Source: Wenzhouxiangella sp.
GTDB lineage: Bacteria > Pseudomonadota > Gammaproteobacteria > Xanthomonadales > Wenzhouxiangellaceae
Assembly: GCA_007123575.1 (NCBI GenBank)
Contig: SKKV01000265.1
Span: forward strand, 1 to 21,445
Direction of reading: 5' to 3'
Length of the DNA: 21,445 bases
Shown here: piece by piece, positions 1-8,101 of the stretch
Position numbering within the stretch: position 1 is the stretch's first letter
Layout of the letters: the number at the start of each line of letters is the position of its first letter
Translations under genes and position numbers: made by a program
The notes under the pieces: generated by a model
The model's database searches: none
Seen by the model: only the letters and a program-made list of their open reading frames with translations
Told to the model about the DNA's origin: nothing

Positions 1-132
1 GACGTGATCCTGCTCTGGCATGATCAACCCCGGGTCATCACCGGCACCGACGTTCTCGGCCGCCTGCTGCGCGGCATTGCCAGTCCCCACACCGGCGACG
101 CCACGCCAACCAGTACGGAAGCAAATGGCTGA
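1..132 (+). CDS. C-terminal end of a protein, possibly a CBS-domain protein (5' end outside window)
   Basis: The first reading frame is open from base 1 and stops at TGA 130-132, giving 43 residues. The segment running V-I-L-L-W-H-D-x-P-R-V-I-T-G-T-D-V-L followed by an amphipathic R-L-L-R-G helix has the shape of the last strand and helix of a CBS domain, where a hydrophobic strand, a turn and an I-T-x-x-D-L-L motif are typical. CBS domains bind adenine nucleotides and regulate attached enzymes or channels. The last 15 or so residues are polar and look disordered. It is followed after 83 bases by the polyphosphate kinase gene on the same strand. The CBS reading rests on a short fragment and is tentative; that the frame is the end of a real gene is more likely than not. 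Confidence 0.5.
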   Translation, partial: DVILLWHDQPRVITGTDVLGRLLRGIASPHTGDATPTSTEANG

Positions 133-215
133 TGGCTACGGAAAATTGATACTGCTCAAGAACTCGAATCCCCGAATGGCGCATGCTGGAGCCAAGTAAA
201 AATGGAAATAAGCAC

Positions 216-1178
216 ATGGCATCTGCAAATGGCGCAAAAGCCACCGCCCTTTCCGCCGCTTCAGCGCAAAAAGACAATGCGCCAGGCCAGGTGTCGGAAT
301 ATCCCAGGGTGACTCCGGACCAGGTTCGCCAGGCTTTCGAGCAGGGTAAGTATCCCTACCGGCGCAAAATTGCGCGCAAACTCTACGAACAGGAAAAGGC
401 TCAGCTTCAGGCCGAGTTGCTGAAGGTGCAGCTGTGGGCCCAGGAAACGGGGCAGAAGTTCGTCTTTCTGTTCGAGGGCCGCGATGCTGCAGGCAAGGGC
501 GGCACGATCAAACGATTCACCGAACACCTCAACCCGCGTTTCGCCCGGGTCATCGCGCTTAACAAACCAACCGACCTGGAACGCAGCCAGTGGTATTTCC
601 AACGCTACATCGAGCACCTGCCTACCTCCGGTGAAATGGTGTTCTACGACCGTTCCTGGTACAACCGTGCCGGCGTCGAGCGGGTGATGGGCTTTTGCTC
701 GCCGAACGAATACCTGGAGTTCATGCGCCAGACCCCGGAACTGGAGCGCATGCTGACCCGATCGGGCATTCGCATGTACAAATACTGGTTCTCGGTGACC
801 CAGGACGAACAGAAGCGGCGCTTCGAATCACGTGCCGAGGATCCGCTGAAACGCTGGAAACTGTCGCCGATCGATCTGGCCAGCCTGGACAAGTGGGACG
901 ATTACACCGAGGCCAAGGAAGCGATGTTCTTCTACACCGACACGGCTGATGCGCCATGGACCATCGTCAAGTCCAACGACAAAAAGCGGGCGCGACTGAA
1001 CTGCATGCGCCATTTTCTGGCCAGCCTCGACTACCCGGATCGCGATGACAGCATCGTGCAGCAGCCTGATCCCTTGATCGTCGGCCACGCCTCCCATGTC
1101 GTCAACCGCGCGGATCACATCCTGGGCACCTCCCTGCACCCGGATACCCGCCGCGTGGAGCGTCAGAAGAAAAGCTGA
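216..1178 (+). CDS. ppk2: polyphosphate kinase 2 family protein (PPK2)
   Basis: PPK2 enzymes move phosphate between inorganic polyphosphate and nucleotides, usually making GTP or ATP from polyphosphate in the cytoplasm. The P-loop G-R-D-A-A-G-K-G-G lies near residues 88-96, the Walker B-like F-Y-D-R-S-W-Y-N-R-A-G-V-E near 143-155, and the family segments around K-P-T-D-L-E-R-S-Q-W-Y-F-Q-R and D-P-L-K-R-W-K-L-S are present. Length (320 residues) is slightly above the usual 230-300 because of a polar, low-complexity N-terminal tail of about 35 residues. I start at ATG 216 because GGAA lies 8 bases upstream; an in-frame ATG at 183 has no visible ribosome site. The motif set resembles the single-domain PPK2 type. 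The nucleotide preferred (GDP, ADP or AMP) cannot be told from the sequence by eye. Confidence 0.93.
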   Translation: MASANGAKATALSAASAQKDNAPGQVSEYPRVTPDQVRQAFEQGKYPYRRKIARKLYEQEKAQLQAELLKVQLWAQETGQKFVFLFEGRDAAGKGGTIKRFTEHLNPRFARVIALNKPTDLERSQWYFQRYIEHLPTSGEMVFYDRSWYNRAGVERVMGFCSPNEYLEFMRQTPELERMLTRSGIRMYKYWFSVTQDEQKRRFESRAEDPLKRWKLSPIDLASLDKWDDYTEAKEAMFFYTDTADAPWTIVKSNDKKRARLNCMRHFLASLDYPDRDDSIVQQPDPLIVGHASHVVNRADHILGTSLHPDTRRVERQKKS

Positions 1179-1358
1179 CGAAGATTGCCAAAGGAGCCTC
1201 CGATAGAGGTTCTCTAACTGACAGTCAACACCGTGGCCCTCCGATAGCGCCGTAAGGTATGTCGTGCAGGGCCTCGTTGGCCTGGGCCAGAGGCATGCCA
1301 ATCCGCTAATATGCGCGATCGATACCCACCCGCATCAATCAGCCCAGCTCACCATCCC

Positions 1359-2228
1359 ATGCCACACCAGCAACCCGTTATCCCGGTCACCAGCGCTGAC
1401 CAGCATCGCTTCGACCTGATCCATGTTCCGGCCGGACACTGCTGCGGCAGATTGCTGTTCCTGCCTGGCATGGGCATGACCGCGCGCCAGTACATCGGCT
1501 TTGGCAAAAGCCTGGCCGAACATGGCATCGAGACCTTCATCCATGAATGGCGCGGGCTGGGCGCTTCCAGCCTGCGCGCAGGGCGCGGTACCGACTGGGG
1601 TTACCGGGAGTTGATCGAGCTTGATCTGATAGCGGCACTGGACACGCTGAAGGAGCACACCAACGGCCAGCCCTTGCTGCTGGGTGGGCACAGCCTGGGT
1701 TCGCAGCTGGCCTGCCTGGTAGCGGCCAGGCAGCCGCGATCGGCAGCCGGGCTGGTTATCGTTGCCGGTGGCGCGCCTTACTGGCGTAGCTTCCCCCTGT
1801 ATCAGCGCTGGGCGCTGCGAGGAGTGTTCTCATTCATGCCCTTGGTAGCCAGGCTGGTGGGGCACTATCCGGGCAAACAGCTCGGGTTTGCCGGACGCGA
1901 GGCGCGCGGCGTGATTGACGACTGGTGCCGGACTGGCCGCACCGGCTCCTACGCAGTGCCCGGTATGAGCGTCGATCTGGAGGCGGGCCTGGCCGCGCTT
2001 GAGCTGCCAGTACTGGGCCTGCGCCTGGCCCGGGACTGGTTCGTGCCGCCGGAATCCCTGCAATGGCTGCTGGACACCATGCCTGGCTGCGAATGCAGCG
2101 TAGTAACAATAGATCCCGCCCATTCAGGCGACAAGGCCGACCACTATAGTTGGTTACAGGAGACTGCAGCCGTCGCCAAGGTCATCGCTGACTGGCATCA
2201 AAGTACGGACGCCACCAGTCGCGCGTAG
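1359..2228 (+). CDS. alpha/beta hydrolase
   Basis: A soluble serine hydrolase of about 289 residues with the alpha/beta fold. The nucleophile elbow G-H-S-L-G has its Ser near residue 112; the preceding segment F-L-P-G-M-G supplies the oxyanion region, and E-W-R-G-L-G follows strand 4 as in lysophospholipase-like hydrolases. The likely acid is the Asp of R-D-W-F-V-P (about 226) and the likely His is in A-D-H-Y-S-W (about 262). An in-frame ATG at 1311 would add 16 residues; I prefer 1359 because the hydrolase fold begins shortly after, but neither start has a clear ribosome site. It stands 180 bases after ppk2 and its last 31 bases overlap the end of the convergent acetyl-CoA hydrolase gene. 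No signal peptide is visible. The substrate is unknown. Confidence 0.85.
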   Translation: MPHQQPVIPVTSADQHRFDLIHVPAGHCCGRLLFLPGMGMTARQYIGFGKSLAEHGIETFIHEWRGLGASSLRAGRGTDWGYRELIELDLIAALDTLKEHTNGQPLLLGGHSLGSQLACLVAARQPRSAAGLVIVAGGAPYWRSFPLYQRWALRGVFSFMPLVARLVGHYPGKQLGFAGREARGVIDDWCRTGRTGSYAVPGMSVDLEAGLAALELPVLGLRLARDWFVPPESLQWLLDTMPGCECSVVTIDPAHSGDKADHYSWLQETAAVAKVIADWHQSTDATSRA

Positions 2229-4090
2229 AGTCTCTCTTTCAGGTTGGTCGGTTTATCCAGGCCGAGACGGGCCAATGCCTCCGGGTGCTTATCCGGTCGC
2301 CCCGTCAAGGCAGCGCGCAGCAGCCGGGTCTTGCTGGCGCTCAAACCCTTGAGTCGCTTCAGCGCGGGAATCAGGCGCTGCTCGATTTCACTGAAGTCGC
2401 TGCCGTAGGGATATTCGGGAAAACGCTCACGCAGCGGTTGAAACTTCTCGCGCAAGGCTTGGGGCGTGTTGGATCGGGCCTGGTCCGGCACCCGCCAGCC
2501 CTTGTCCAGCTTGCCGGCCCGCTTGGCGCGTTCGACCAGCTCATCCTGGAACGGCGCTTCCATGATGCAAACCAGCGCCTGAACACACTCTTCGTCGGTC
2601 TTGCCACGCAAATCGGCAATACCGTACTCGGTGACGACCAGGTCGCGCAGGTGACGCGGTATGGTCACATGCGGATATTCCCAGACGATGTTGGAGCGTC
2701 GGCCATCGCCGCTGCCGCGCGCGGCGCGCAGCATCAGCGCCGAGCGTCCGTCGTCCATGGCGTGGGCCATGGCGACGAAGTTGTATTGGCCGCCGACGCC
2801 GGAAACCAACTGATGGTCAGCCAGGCCATCGGACACGGCGGCGCCCGTGGCTGTCACCATCATGCAAGTATTGATGAACCTGGCATGCCGGCGCTGGGCG
2901 ATTTCCAGCGCCTCCGAGCCGCCGTAAAGCTGATTGATGCGACCAACGCCATGCATGCGAAAGCGCGGTTTTTCTTCCTCGCTGAGCCCGCGCAGGAATT
3001 CATAGAAACCGCTGCTGCCCAGGAAAAAGCCGCCGTCCATGAGCGCACCGCTGCCGCTTTGCTCGATGGCCTCGCCGCGATTGGCGCGCTGCTGCAACTC
3101 AAGATCATCGAACACTTCGCGCTTGAGAATGCCCGCTTTGTATAGATGCATGAAACCATCCATGAACATCTCGCTGGCCCCGTATAGGCCCTCGTCGAAC
3201 ACGCCTTCAGCCTCCAGGGTGCAGGGCTGATTAGCCAGGCGATCGCGCAGACGGCGGTGCTCATCTGGCGCGTCGTGACGAAGAATCAGGCTGTGAACCA
3301 GGGCATCGCTGAGGGAACCAATACCAATTTGCAAGGTACCGCCGTCAGCAACCAGGCGACTGGCTTGAAAGCCGACTGCGTGATCCTGCAACGACACCGG
3401 CATGCGCGGCAGGCCAAACAGGGGCTGGGCCGGATCCAGATCGATGATCTCATCGAAAAAATCAGCATCGACAATGGCATCGCCGTGCATGAACGGCAGG
3501 TCGGGGTGGACCTGGCCGATGCAGACCAAGCTTCGGCCCGATCGCGATTGGACGATACGCGCCAGGTCCAGGCTGACGTCTGGATTGCAGGACAGGCTGT
3601 AGCGGCCTGCCGAGTCGGGTGCAGAGATGAGCTGGGCAGTCACATTGATGCCGCGATCGACCAGGTCACGGGCCACGTGGGTGTAGTTGGACGAGATATA
3701 GCGCCGCTGCAGCAGCGGTTTTCCCAGGGCCGCACCCGACTGGAAGTAGAACTCAGTCAGGCTCACGTTATCAGGCAGGCCGTCCGCGCCGAGATCCACC
3801 TGGTAGCCCAGGCGCGGGTAGTGCTTGCCGAACTGGCGCTCGATAATCGGCCCCATCAGGCGGGCCTCCAGCCAGTGGCCGGGCTGCGGGATATCCAGGC
3901 TCAGGGCGGTAACAATGTCCAGGCGCAGCGTCGAATCGGCCTTGGCCCGCTGATAAAAAGCATTGACCAGGCGATTGGGCTTGCCCAGTCCCAACGGCAA
4001 GCCCAGCACAATATGCCGCCCGACTCTAGCCAGCGTTCGTTCAACAACTTGTTCAAGCTGCTCGCCTGAGGACATAACTGCGCCCACCAT
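2198..4090 (-). CDS. acetyl-CoA hydrolase/transferase family protein
   Basis: A 630-residue member of the acetyl-CoA hydrolase/CoA-transferase family, which transfers CoA between carboxylic acids or hydrolyses acyl-CoA through a glutamyl-CoA intermediate. The glycine-rich G-I-G-S-L-S-D-A segment (about 255-263) and the later G-V-F-D-E-G-L-Y-G-A-S-E-M-F-M-D-G block (about 297-312) match the active-site region; Glu 307 is the candidate catalytic residue. The C-terminal half with G-V-G-G-Q-Y-N-F and V-T-E-Y-G-I-A-D-L-R-G is the usual acetyl-CoA hydrolase C-terminal domain. It is longer than the common 430-500 residue enzymes, with an N-terminal region and roughly 100 extra basic residues at the end. 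A second in-frame ATG at 4075 has GGTGGG 9 bases upstream and may be the real start. It is divergent from the D-amino-acid enzyme gene (59-base gap). Long open frames on the opposite strand are shadows. Confidence 0.88.
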   Translation of the reverse strand: MVGAVMSSGEQLEQVVERTLARVGRHIVLGLPLGLGKPNRLVNAFYQRAKADSTLRLDIVTALSLDIPQPGHWLEARLMGPIIERQFGKHYPRLGYQVDLGADGLPDNVSLTEFYFQSGAALGKPLLQRRYISSNYTHVARDLVDRGINVTAQLISAPDSAGRYSLSCNPDVSLDLARIVQSRSGRSLVCIGQVHPDLPFMHGDAIVDADFFDEIIDLDPAQPLFGLPRMPVSLQDHAVGFQASRLVADGGTLQIGIGSLSDALVHSLILRHDAPDEHRRLRDRLANQPCTLEAEGVFDEGLYGASEMFMDGFMHLYKAGILKREVFDDLELQQRANRGEAIEQSGSGALMDGGFFLGSSGFYEFLRGLSEEEKPRFRMHGVGRINQLYGGSEALEIAQRRHARFINTCMMVTATGAAVSDGLADHQLVSGVGGQYNFVAMAHAMDDGRSALMLRAARGSGDGRRSNIVWEYPHVTIPRHLRDLVVTEYGIADLRGKTDEECVQALVCIMEAPFQDELVERAKRAGKLDKGWRVPDQARSNTPQALREKFQPLRERFPEYPYGSDFSEIEQRLIPALKRLKGLSASKTRLLRAALTGRPDKHPEALARLGLDKPTNLKERLYARLVASVL

Positions 4091-4149
4091 TCATGAGTAG
4101 AGTCCCTAAACTATCAGACTATGGCTACGAAACCTCCGAGTTATAGCAG

Positions 4150-5286
4150 ATGTCAGCAGATTCCTTGAGCGTGCTACCCACCCCCAGTCTGTTGGTTGAC
4201 CAGCAACTGATGGCGGCCAATATCCAGCGCATGAACCAGCAGCTTGAACAGCTGGGCGCGCCACTGCGGCCGCATCTAAAAACGTGCAAAAACATCGAAA
4301 TTGCCCGCGCGATGCTGGCCGGCCACCCCGGCGGATGTACCGTCTCTACCCTGGCCGAGGCCGACTATTTCTTTGAACACGGCATCGATGATGTGCTGTA
4401 CGCGGTTGGCATCGCACCTGGCAAGCTGGCTGCCGTAGCCGATCGGATCAAGGCCGGAATGAAGCTCAGCATTATTCTTGACCAGGAGGCAACCGCAGAA
4501 GCCGTGGTCGAGGCCGCTCGGCACCACGACTGTCGCTTCCAGGTACTGCTGGAGATCGACGCCGACGGCGCGCGCGCTGGCTTCGTGCCCGATGAACCGG
4601 AACTGCTGAATGCCGCCATGAAACTGCAAAACGGCGGTGTCGATGTAGCCGGAGTCATGGTTCATGCTGGCGGCTCCTACGCTTGCCTCAGCCATGAAGC
4701 TATCAAGGCAATGGCAGAAACCGAGCGACAGTCCGCAGTAAAAGCTGCGGAGCACCTGCGTTCGCAAGGGTTGGATTGCCCCGTGATCAGCGTTGGTTCA
4801 ACGCCAACCGCCTTGCGGGCAGGAACCCTGGTTGGCGTGACCGAGGTTCGAGCTGGCGTCTACGTTTTCCAAGACCTGGTCATGGCCGGGCTGGGGGTGT
4901 GCAGGGAAAAAGACATTGCCGTGTCAGTCTTGACCGAAGTCATCGGCCATCGCAAGTCCCGGGGTGAAGTGCTGATCGATGCCGGCTGGATGGCCTTGTC
5001 GCGAGACCGGGGCACCGCAAGCCAGGATCGCGATCGCGGCTACGGCCTGGTCAGGGATTCCGACGGCACTGACTTGGGCGAAATCATTGTCCGTGCCACC
5101 AACCAGGAACACGGCATTGTCGGCCTGGCCGATGGCAGCGCGCTGAATCTCGCCGACTTTCCGATTGGCCGACGGTTGCGCGTTCTGCCCAACCACGCCT
5201 GCGCCACCGCCGGCCAGCACAGTGGCTACTGGCTGACCAACCCCATCGACGCTCCCCGCAAGCTGAAGCGCTGTCATGGCTGGTAG
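4150..5286 (+). CDS. PLP-dependent D-threonine aldolase / D-serine dehydratase family enzyme
   Basis: A 378-residue fold-type III PLP enzyme with an N-terminal alanine-racemase-type barrel. The cofactor lysine is most likely K44 in R-P-H-L-K-T-C-K-N. The C-terminal P-N-H-A-C-A-T motif (His 349, Cys 351) matches the metal-binding pair of this family, in which zinc or manganese assists catalysis. Known members cleave D-threonine to glycine and acetaldehyde or dehydrate D-serine or 3-hydroxy-D-aspartate; which one applies cannot be decided here. The protein is cytoplasmic and of normal family length. It is divergent from the acetyl-CoA hydrolase gene and is followed 37 bases later by a SirB-type membrane protein on the same strand, so the two may be co-transcribed. 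The ribosome site is weak. Confidence 0.9.
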   Translation: MSADSLSVLPTPSLLVDQQLMAANIQRMNQQLEQLGAPLRPHLKTCKNIEIARAMLAGHPGGCTVSTLAEADYFFEHGIDDVLYAVGIAPGKLAAVADRIKAGMKLSIILDQEATAEAVVEAARHHDCRFQVLLEIDADGARAGFVPDEPELLNAAMKLQNGGVDVAGVMVHAGGSYACLSHEAIKAMAETERQSAVKAAEHLRSQGLDCPVISVGSTPTALRAGTLVGVTEVRAGVYVFQDLVMAGLGVCREKDIAVSVLTEVIGHRKSRGEVLIDAGWMALSRDRGTASQDRDRGYGLVRDSDGTDLGEIIVRATNQEHGIVGLADGSALNLADFPIGRRLRVLPNHACATAGQHSGYWLTNPIDAPRKLKRCHGW

Positions 5287-5323
5287 AATAAATGGCGTAT
5301 AGCATCCTGAGAGCTGCCACTGG

Positions 5324-5692
5324 ATGAGCATTTTCGCCCTGCTTAATCATCTGCATATTCTTCTGGCCGCCCTGAGCGCGCTGGGCTTGTTACTTCGCGG
5401 CTACTTCCGTATTGTCCGCAACCAGCCTCTGCTCAATCCGATGTTGAAAATCGGCCCTCACGTCATTGATACGCTGCTGATCTTTTCCGGCATCGCGCTC
5501 TGGTTGCTGCTGGGGTACTCGCTACTGTCATGGCTCGGCCTGAAAGTACTGCTGGTGCTGGTTTATCCGGCCCTGGCGGTCGTCGCTTTCCAAATCAGGC
5601 CGAACCGCCCCAGGCTTGGCGCCGCGTTGTTCATCGTCGCCATCCTGGTCTTTGCGGCAATCATCGGGCTGGCCGTCCACAAGCCGCTGTAG
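5324..5692 (+). CDS. SirB family integral membrane protein
   Basis: A 122-residue, very hydrophobic protein with four predicted membrane segments (about 6-24, 46-65, 69-88 and 98-118) and short basic loops. The start H-L-H-I-L-L-A-A-L-S-A-L-G-L-L-L-R-G and the I-G-P-H-V-I-D-T-L-L-I-F-S-G block are characteristic of the SirB family (named after a Salmonella invasion-gene regulator), found widely in gammaproteobacteria, with no established biochemical role. Length is typical. It lies 37 bases after the D-amino-acid enzyme gene. A GAGAG sequence about 11 bases upstream of the ATG is a weak ribosome site. It ends 18 bases from the end of the convergent DUF6502 gene, with no clear terminator between them. 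Confidence 0.85.
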   Translation: MSIFALLNHLHILLAALSALGLLLRGYFRIVRNQPLLNPMLKIGPHVIDTLLIFSGIALWLLLGYSLLSWLGLKVLLVLVYPALAVVAFQIRPNRPRLGAALFIVAILVFAAIIGLAVHKPL

Positions 5693-5710
5693 ACGGCATT
5701 GTTGCTACGC

Positions 5711-6535
5711 TCAGCTCTCTTCCCAGTAAAACGAGCAGATGCCGGCGGTTCGACTTTCTTCATCACCTTCCGCCGCTGGCTGGGCCTCCAGCACAGCTTC
5801 GGCCGCGTCGGCCTGGGACGATAGCAACTGATCAAGCCTGCTTGGCAAGTCTTTCAGGGCAGCAGCGGGCAGATTTTTACCGGTCCGAGCCTGCTGCGGC
5901 CAGGTCGATTCGGTTCCAGTCTCATTCCTGAAGCCGTGAACCACATGCCTGCCCATGCGTTCCAGAGCAACGCTGCCTGACTCAATGGCCACCCGCTGCT
6001 CATCCGTTGTCGACCCGAAATGCGGATTCAACAGGCGAACATGGTCGTTGCCAACCAGCTCGACATTGCCGCCAGCGGTCAGACTGGTCAGCACGGTGGG
6101 GCAGGTCACGTTGCGGCCGGCATAGCGCATGACCAGATTCTGAAAAGTGCCGCGACGGCCATAGATGTTGATGTCCCTTGGTTTGCCGGATGCCGGGTCA
6201 ACGAAATCCTTGTGGCTAGACCAGGCATGCAGCACGGCTGCTTCTGAGGTCAGATCAGCAGCACTGACGGTCTCGCTGCGAGGCGCTGCCTCCAGGCTGG
6301 CGATCACGCGGGTATCGAGACCGGTTTTTAGGGCCAGGGCCGACTTGGTTGCTCGCTTGCGGCCTTCCTCGTTGATCAGCTGCCGAGTTGCCTCGGCGAT
6401 GTAGGCCTCTTTGAGCAGGTCAATGGCGACCGGGCAGGCCATCCGGCCAACCAACAGCCGCACAATGGGTTTGAATACTCTTTGAACGGCTGCGACCAGC
6501 CAATCTGGTTGTGGCGGGGTTTGTGAATTCACCAT
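5711..6535 (-). CDS. DUF6502 family protein
   Basis: A 274-residue soluble protein. The N-terminal 100 residues match the DUF6502 pattern: a R-V-F-K-P-I-V-R-L-L-V-G-R helix, then P-V-A-I-D-L-L-K-E-A-Y-I, then a segment with T-K-S-A-L-A-L-K-T-G-L-D-T-R-V-I-A-S-L-E that looks like a helix-turn-helix, followed by an A-A-V-L-H-A-W block. The family is of unknown function; a DNA-binding role is suggested only by the helix-turn-helix-like part. The C-terminal 60 residues are acidic and variable. The start is well supported by AGGAG 8 bases upstream. It lies 202 bases downstream of the short-chain dehydrogenase gene on the same strand, with a palindrome and promoter-like sequence in the gap, so it probably has its own promoter. 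Confidence 0.8.
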   Translation of the reverse strand: MVNSQTPPQPDWLVAAVQRVFKPIVRLLVGRMACPVAIDLLKEAYIAEATRQLINEEGRKRATKSALALKTGLDTRVIASLEAAPRSETVSAADLTSEAAVLHAWSSHKDFVDPASGKPRDINIYGRRGTFQNLVMRYAGRNVTCPTVLTSLTAGGNVELVGNDHVRLLNPHFGSTTDEQRVAIESGSVALERMGRHVVHGFRNETGTESTWPQQARTGKNLPAAALKDLPSRLDQLLSSQADAAEAVLEAQPAAEGDEESRTAGICSFYWEES

Positions 6536-6656
6536 GGCGTCTCTCCTATTTGCTGGAGCTTGTTAATCCGGTAAGGCGTATCACCCACCCGTTCCCCCTT
6601 GAACGCCGGTTGCCTGTCACATTGGTCTGTGCCTGGACAAGACCATCTCTCACGTG

Positions 6657-6678
6657 GCTTAGACTCTAGGGTCTAAGC
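6657..6678. promoter_or_regulatory. palindrome upstream of the DUF6502 gene, possible operator
   Basis: The arms GCTTAGAC (6657-6664) and GTCTAAGC (6671-6678) are perfect inverted copies separated by six bases. No T-run follows on either strand, so it is not a typical intrinsic terminator. It lies about 120 bases upstream of the DUF6502 start and overlaps the -10 part of a promoter-like sequence reading toward that gene. A binding site for a dimeric regulator is the simplest reading, but this is inference. Confidence 0.4.
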
Positions 6679-6691
6679 GCGGACTTTGCAA
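6663..6691 (-). promoter_or_regulatory. candidate sigma-70-like promoter for the DUF6502 gene
   Basis: On the minus strand TTGCAA (6691-6686) and TAGAGT (6668-6663) are separated by exactly 17 bases, matching the -35 and -10 consensus at four of six positions each. The -10 lies inside the 6657-6678 palindrome. The predicted transcript would carry a leader of roughly 120 bases before the gene start at 6535. This is a pattern match only. Confidence 0.3.
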
Positions 6692-6737
6692 GCGCCGATT
6701 GCCGGAAAGTTTCAAAAAAGTGCAGGTTGTTATGCCG

Positions 6738-7523
6738 TCACCACTCGATTTGGCTGCCATCCCAGGCGTAGAAATTCCCGCTCTCGTCAGGCTTCAACCC
6801 GCCAATCACGTCCAGCAAGCGTTCAGCCACGAATTCCGTGCTGAACAACTTGCCCGCCGGCACATTGCCCTGGAACGGGCGCGACAGCGCGGTATCGGTG
6901 GTACCGGGGTGCAGTGCCGCGACAATGACATTGCGGAAGCGCCGGCGGGCCTCGATCGCGGCCGTGCGCAGCAGCTGATTCAGCGCGGCCTTGCTCGACC
7001 GATAGGCATACCAACCGCCCAGGCGGTTGTCTCCGATCGATCCGACTCTGGCCGAAAGGGCGGCCAACACGGCCTTGTCGTTTTTGGCCATTCTTGGCAG
7101 CAGTTCGCGCAGCAGGATTGCCGGGCCTAAGGCGTTGACCGCAAAAACCCGTTCCAACTGCTCCAGGCTCAAGTCTTCCAGGCGCTTTTCCGGCTGCACC
7201 TCGTCGCCGTCATGCAGCAAGCCGGACACGTTCAAAACCAGTGAAGGTCGCAGTTCGTTGTCATCAAGCATGGCGCTCAAATCCACAACGCTGCGCTCCC
7301 GCGTGATATCCAGTGGATGAAGCACGATACGCCCGCTGTTCGCGGCGGCCAGTTCGGTCAGGGCCTTTGCCTCGTTCGGGTTTCGGCAGCAAGCAAGGAT
7401 GCGTCCGAAACGCCGATCTGCGGCCAGGGACGCCGTCAGCGCCAGTCCAATGCCGCGGCTTGCGCCCTGTACCAGGGCAACGGCCGGATCGGGGAAGTCG
7501 GCTTGATGCGTTGGCTGATTCAT
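6738..7523 (-). CDS. SDR family NAD(P)-dependent oxidoreductase
   Basis: A 261-residue short-chain dehydrogenase/reductase. The cofactor-binding G-A-S-R-G-I-G lies at residues 20-26, N-V-S-G near 98-101, the active-site Ser is likely at about 157 (A-L-S-A-R-V-G-S), and the catalytic Y-R-S-S-K has Tyr about 174 and Lys about 178. L-H-P-G-T-T-D-T-A-L follows, as in the CsgA/C-factor-like subgroup. The Arg after the first G-A-S in the glycine motif and the C-C-R-N-P segment suggest NADP(H) use. I start at ATG 7523; the frame extends back to a TTG at 7553, but the extra ten residues precede the normal fold start. It is divergent from the LEA-type lipoprotein gene (74 bases). The substrate is unknown. 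Confidence 0.88.
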   Translation of the reverse strand: MNQPTHQADFPDPAVALVQGASRGIGLALTASLAADRRFGRILACCRNPNEAKALTELAAANSGRIVLHPLDITRERSVVDLSAMLDDNELRPSLVLNVSGLLHDGDEVQPEKRLEDLSLEQLERVFAVNALGPAILLRELLPRMAKNDKAVLAALSARVGSIGDNRLGGWYAYRSSKAALNQLLRTAAIEARRRFRNVIVAALHPGTTDTALSRPFQGNVPAGKLFSTEFVAERLLDVIGGLKPDESGNFYAWDGSQIEW

Positions 7524-7597
7524 GGCTTGATCAATGGCTGGAGTTGTTCTCAAGTATGATGAATGGCCGTGAGCAAAAACACAGAGCCAAACTTCAC

Positions 7598-8080
7598 ATG
7601 CGCGCGCTGATCTGCCATCGATTCATCACGCTGCTGGGCCTTTTGGCCCTCGTACTGCTGATAGCCGGCTGCCAGTCGGGCCCGCGCCAGATCAGGGGCG
7701 AGGCACCGCTGGTCTCGCTGGAAAGCGTGCATCTCGGCCAAGGCGCTGCAAGCCTGCAGGTCGCAATCCGCAACGTCAACGACAGCCGCCTTGAGCTGTC
7801 CGAGGTCAAATTGAATCTGAGCCTGGATGAGCGCGAAATCGCCGGGCTGGACCTGGTCCCGGTCGACCTGTCCGTGGCGCCGCGCGGACGCGAGGTGATC
7901 GCATTCGAAGTGGACCTCGACAATGCCAGTCGGGAGTTGTTCAATGAGCTCGCCCGGGGCCAGCGCAACAACCTCGCTTGGGGAATGGAGCTGGTGCTCG
8001 ACCCGCCGCGCGGTCGGATGCGTTCGGAGGCCAACGGGTTTCTCCATCCGGTACCTGGCCAGCCTGGCCGCTTTCGCTGA
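7598..8080 (+). CDS. LEA type 2 family lipoprotein
   Basis: A 160-residue predicted lipoprotein. The N-terminus has R and H residues, a hydrophobic stretch (about 10-22) and the lipobox L-I-A-G-C with Cys 25 as the lipidation site, so it should be anchored in the cell envelope. The mature part has L-V-S-L-E-S-V-H-L, then V-A-I-R-N-V-N-D-S-R-L-E-L, then a run of alternating strands ending in V-A-P-R-G-R-E-V-I-A-F, the pattern of the LEA14/WHy domain, an immunoglobulin-like fold found in stress and envelope proteins. In-frame ATGs at 7556 and 7559 would add a polar 14-residue lead; 7598 gives a normal signal peptide. A TATGAT at 7555-7560 could be a -10 box. The deacetylase gene follows after 21 bases. 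Confidence 0.82.
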   Translation: MRALICHRFITLLGLLALVLLIAGCQSGPRQIRGEAPLVSLESVHLGQGAASLQVAIRNVNDSRLELSEVKLNLSLDEREIAGLDLVPVDLSVAPRGREVIAFEVDLDNASRELFNELARGQRNNLAWGMELVLDPPRGRMRSEANGFLHPVPGQPGRFR

Positions 8081-8101
8081 TATCGAGGACTGCTTCACCC
8101 T

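Noticed and set aside
146..174. TTGATA upstream of the polyphosphate kinase gene as a -35 box
   Set aside because: No acceptable -10 lies 16-18 bases downstream.
1194..1212. Possible terminator hairpin after the polyphosphate kinase gene
   Set aside because: GAGCCTC and GAGGTTC can pair around a 5-base loop with one G-U pair, but no T-run follows.
1197..1247. 10-base direct repeat CCTCCGATAG (1197-1206 and 1238-1247)
   Set aside because: Only two short copies in a gap, no further structure; likely chance or a decayed duplication.
828..1301. 157-codon minus-strand frame over the end of the polyphosphate kinase gene
   Set aside because: Shadow of the sense gene; no recognisable protein motif and no ribosome site.
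2285..4069. Two long open frames on the plus strand (2285-3145 and 3257-4069)
   Set aside because: They lie wholly antisense to the acetyl-CoA hydrolase gene, show no family motif, and arise from the GC-rich codon pattern of the real gene.
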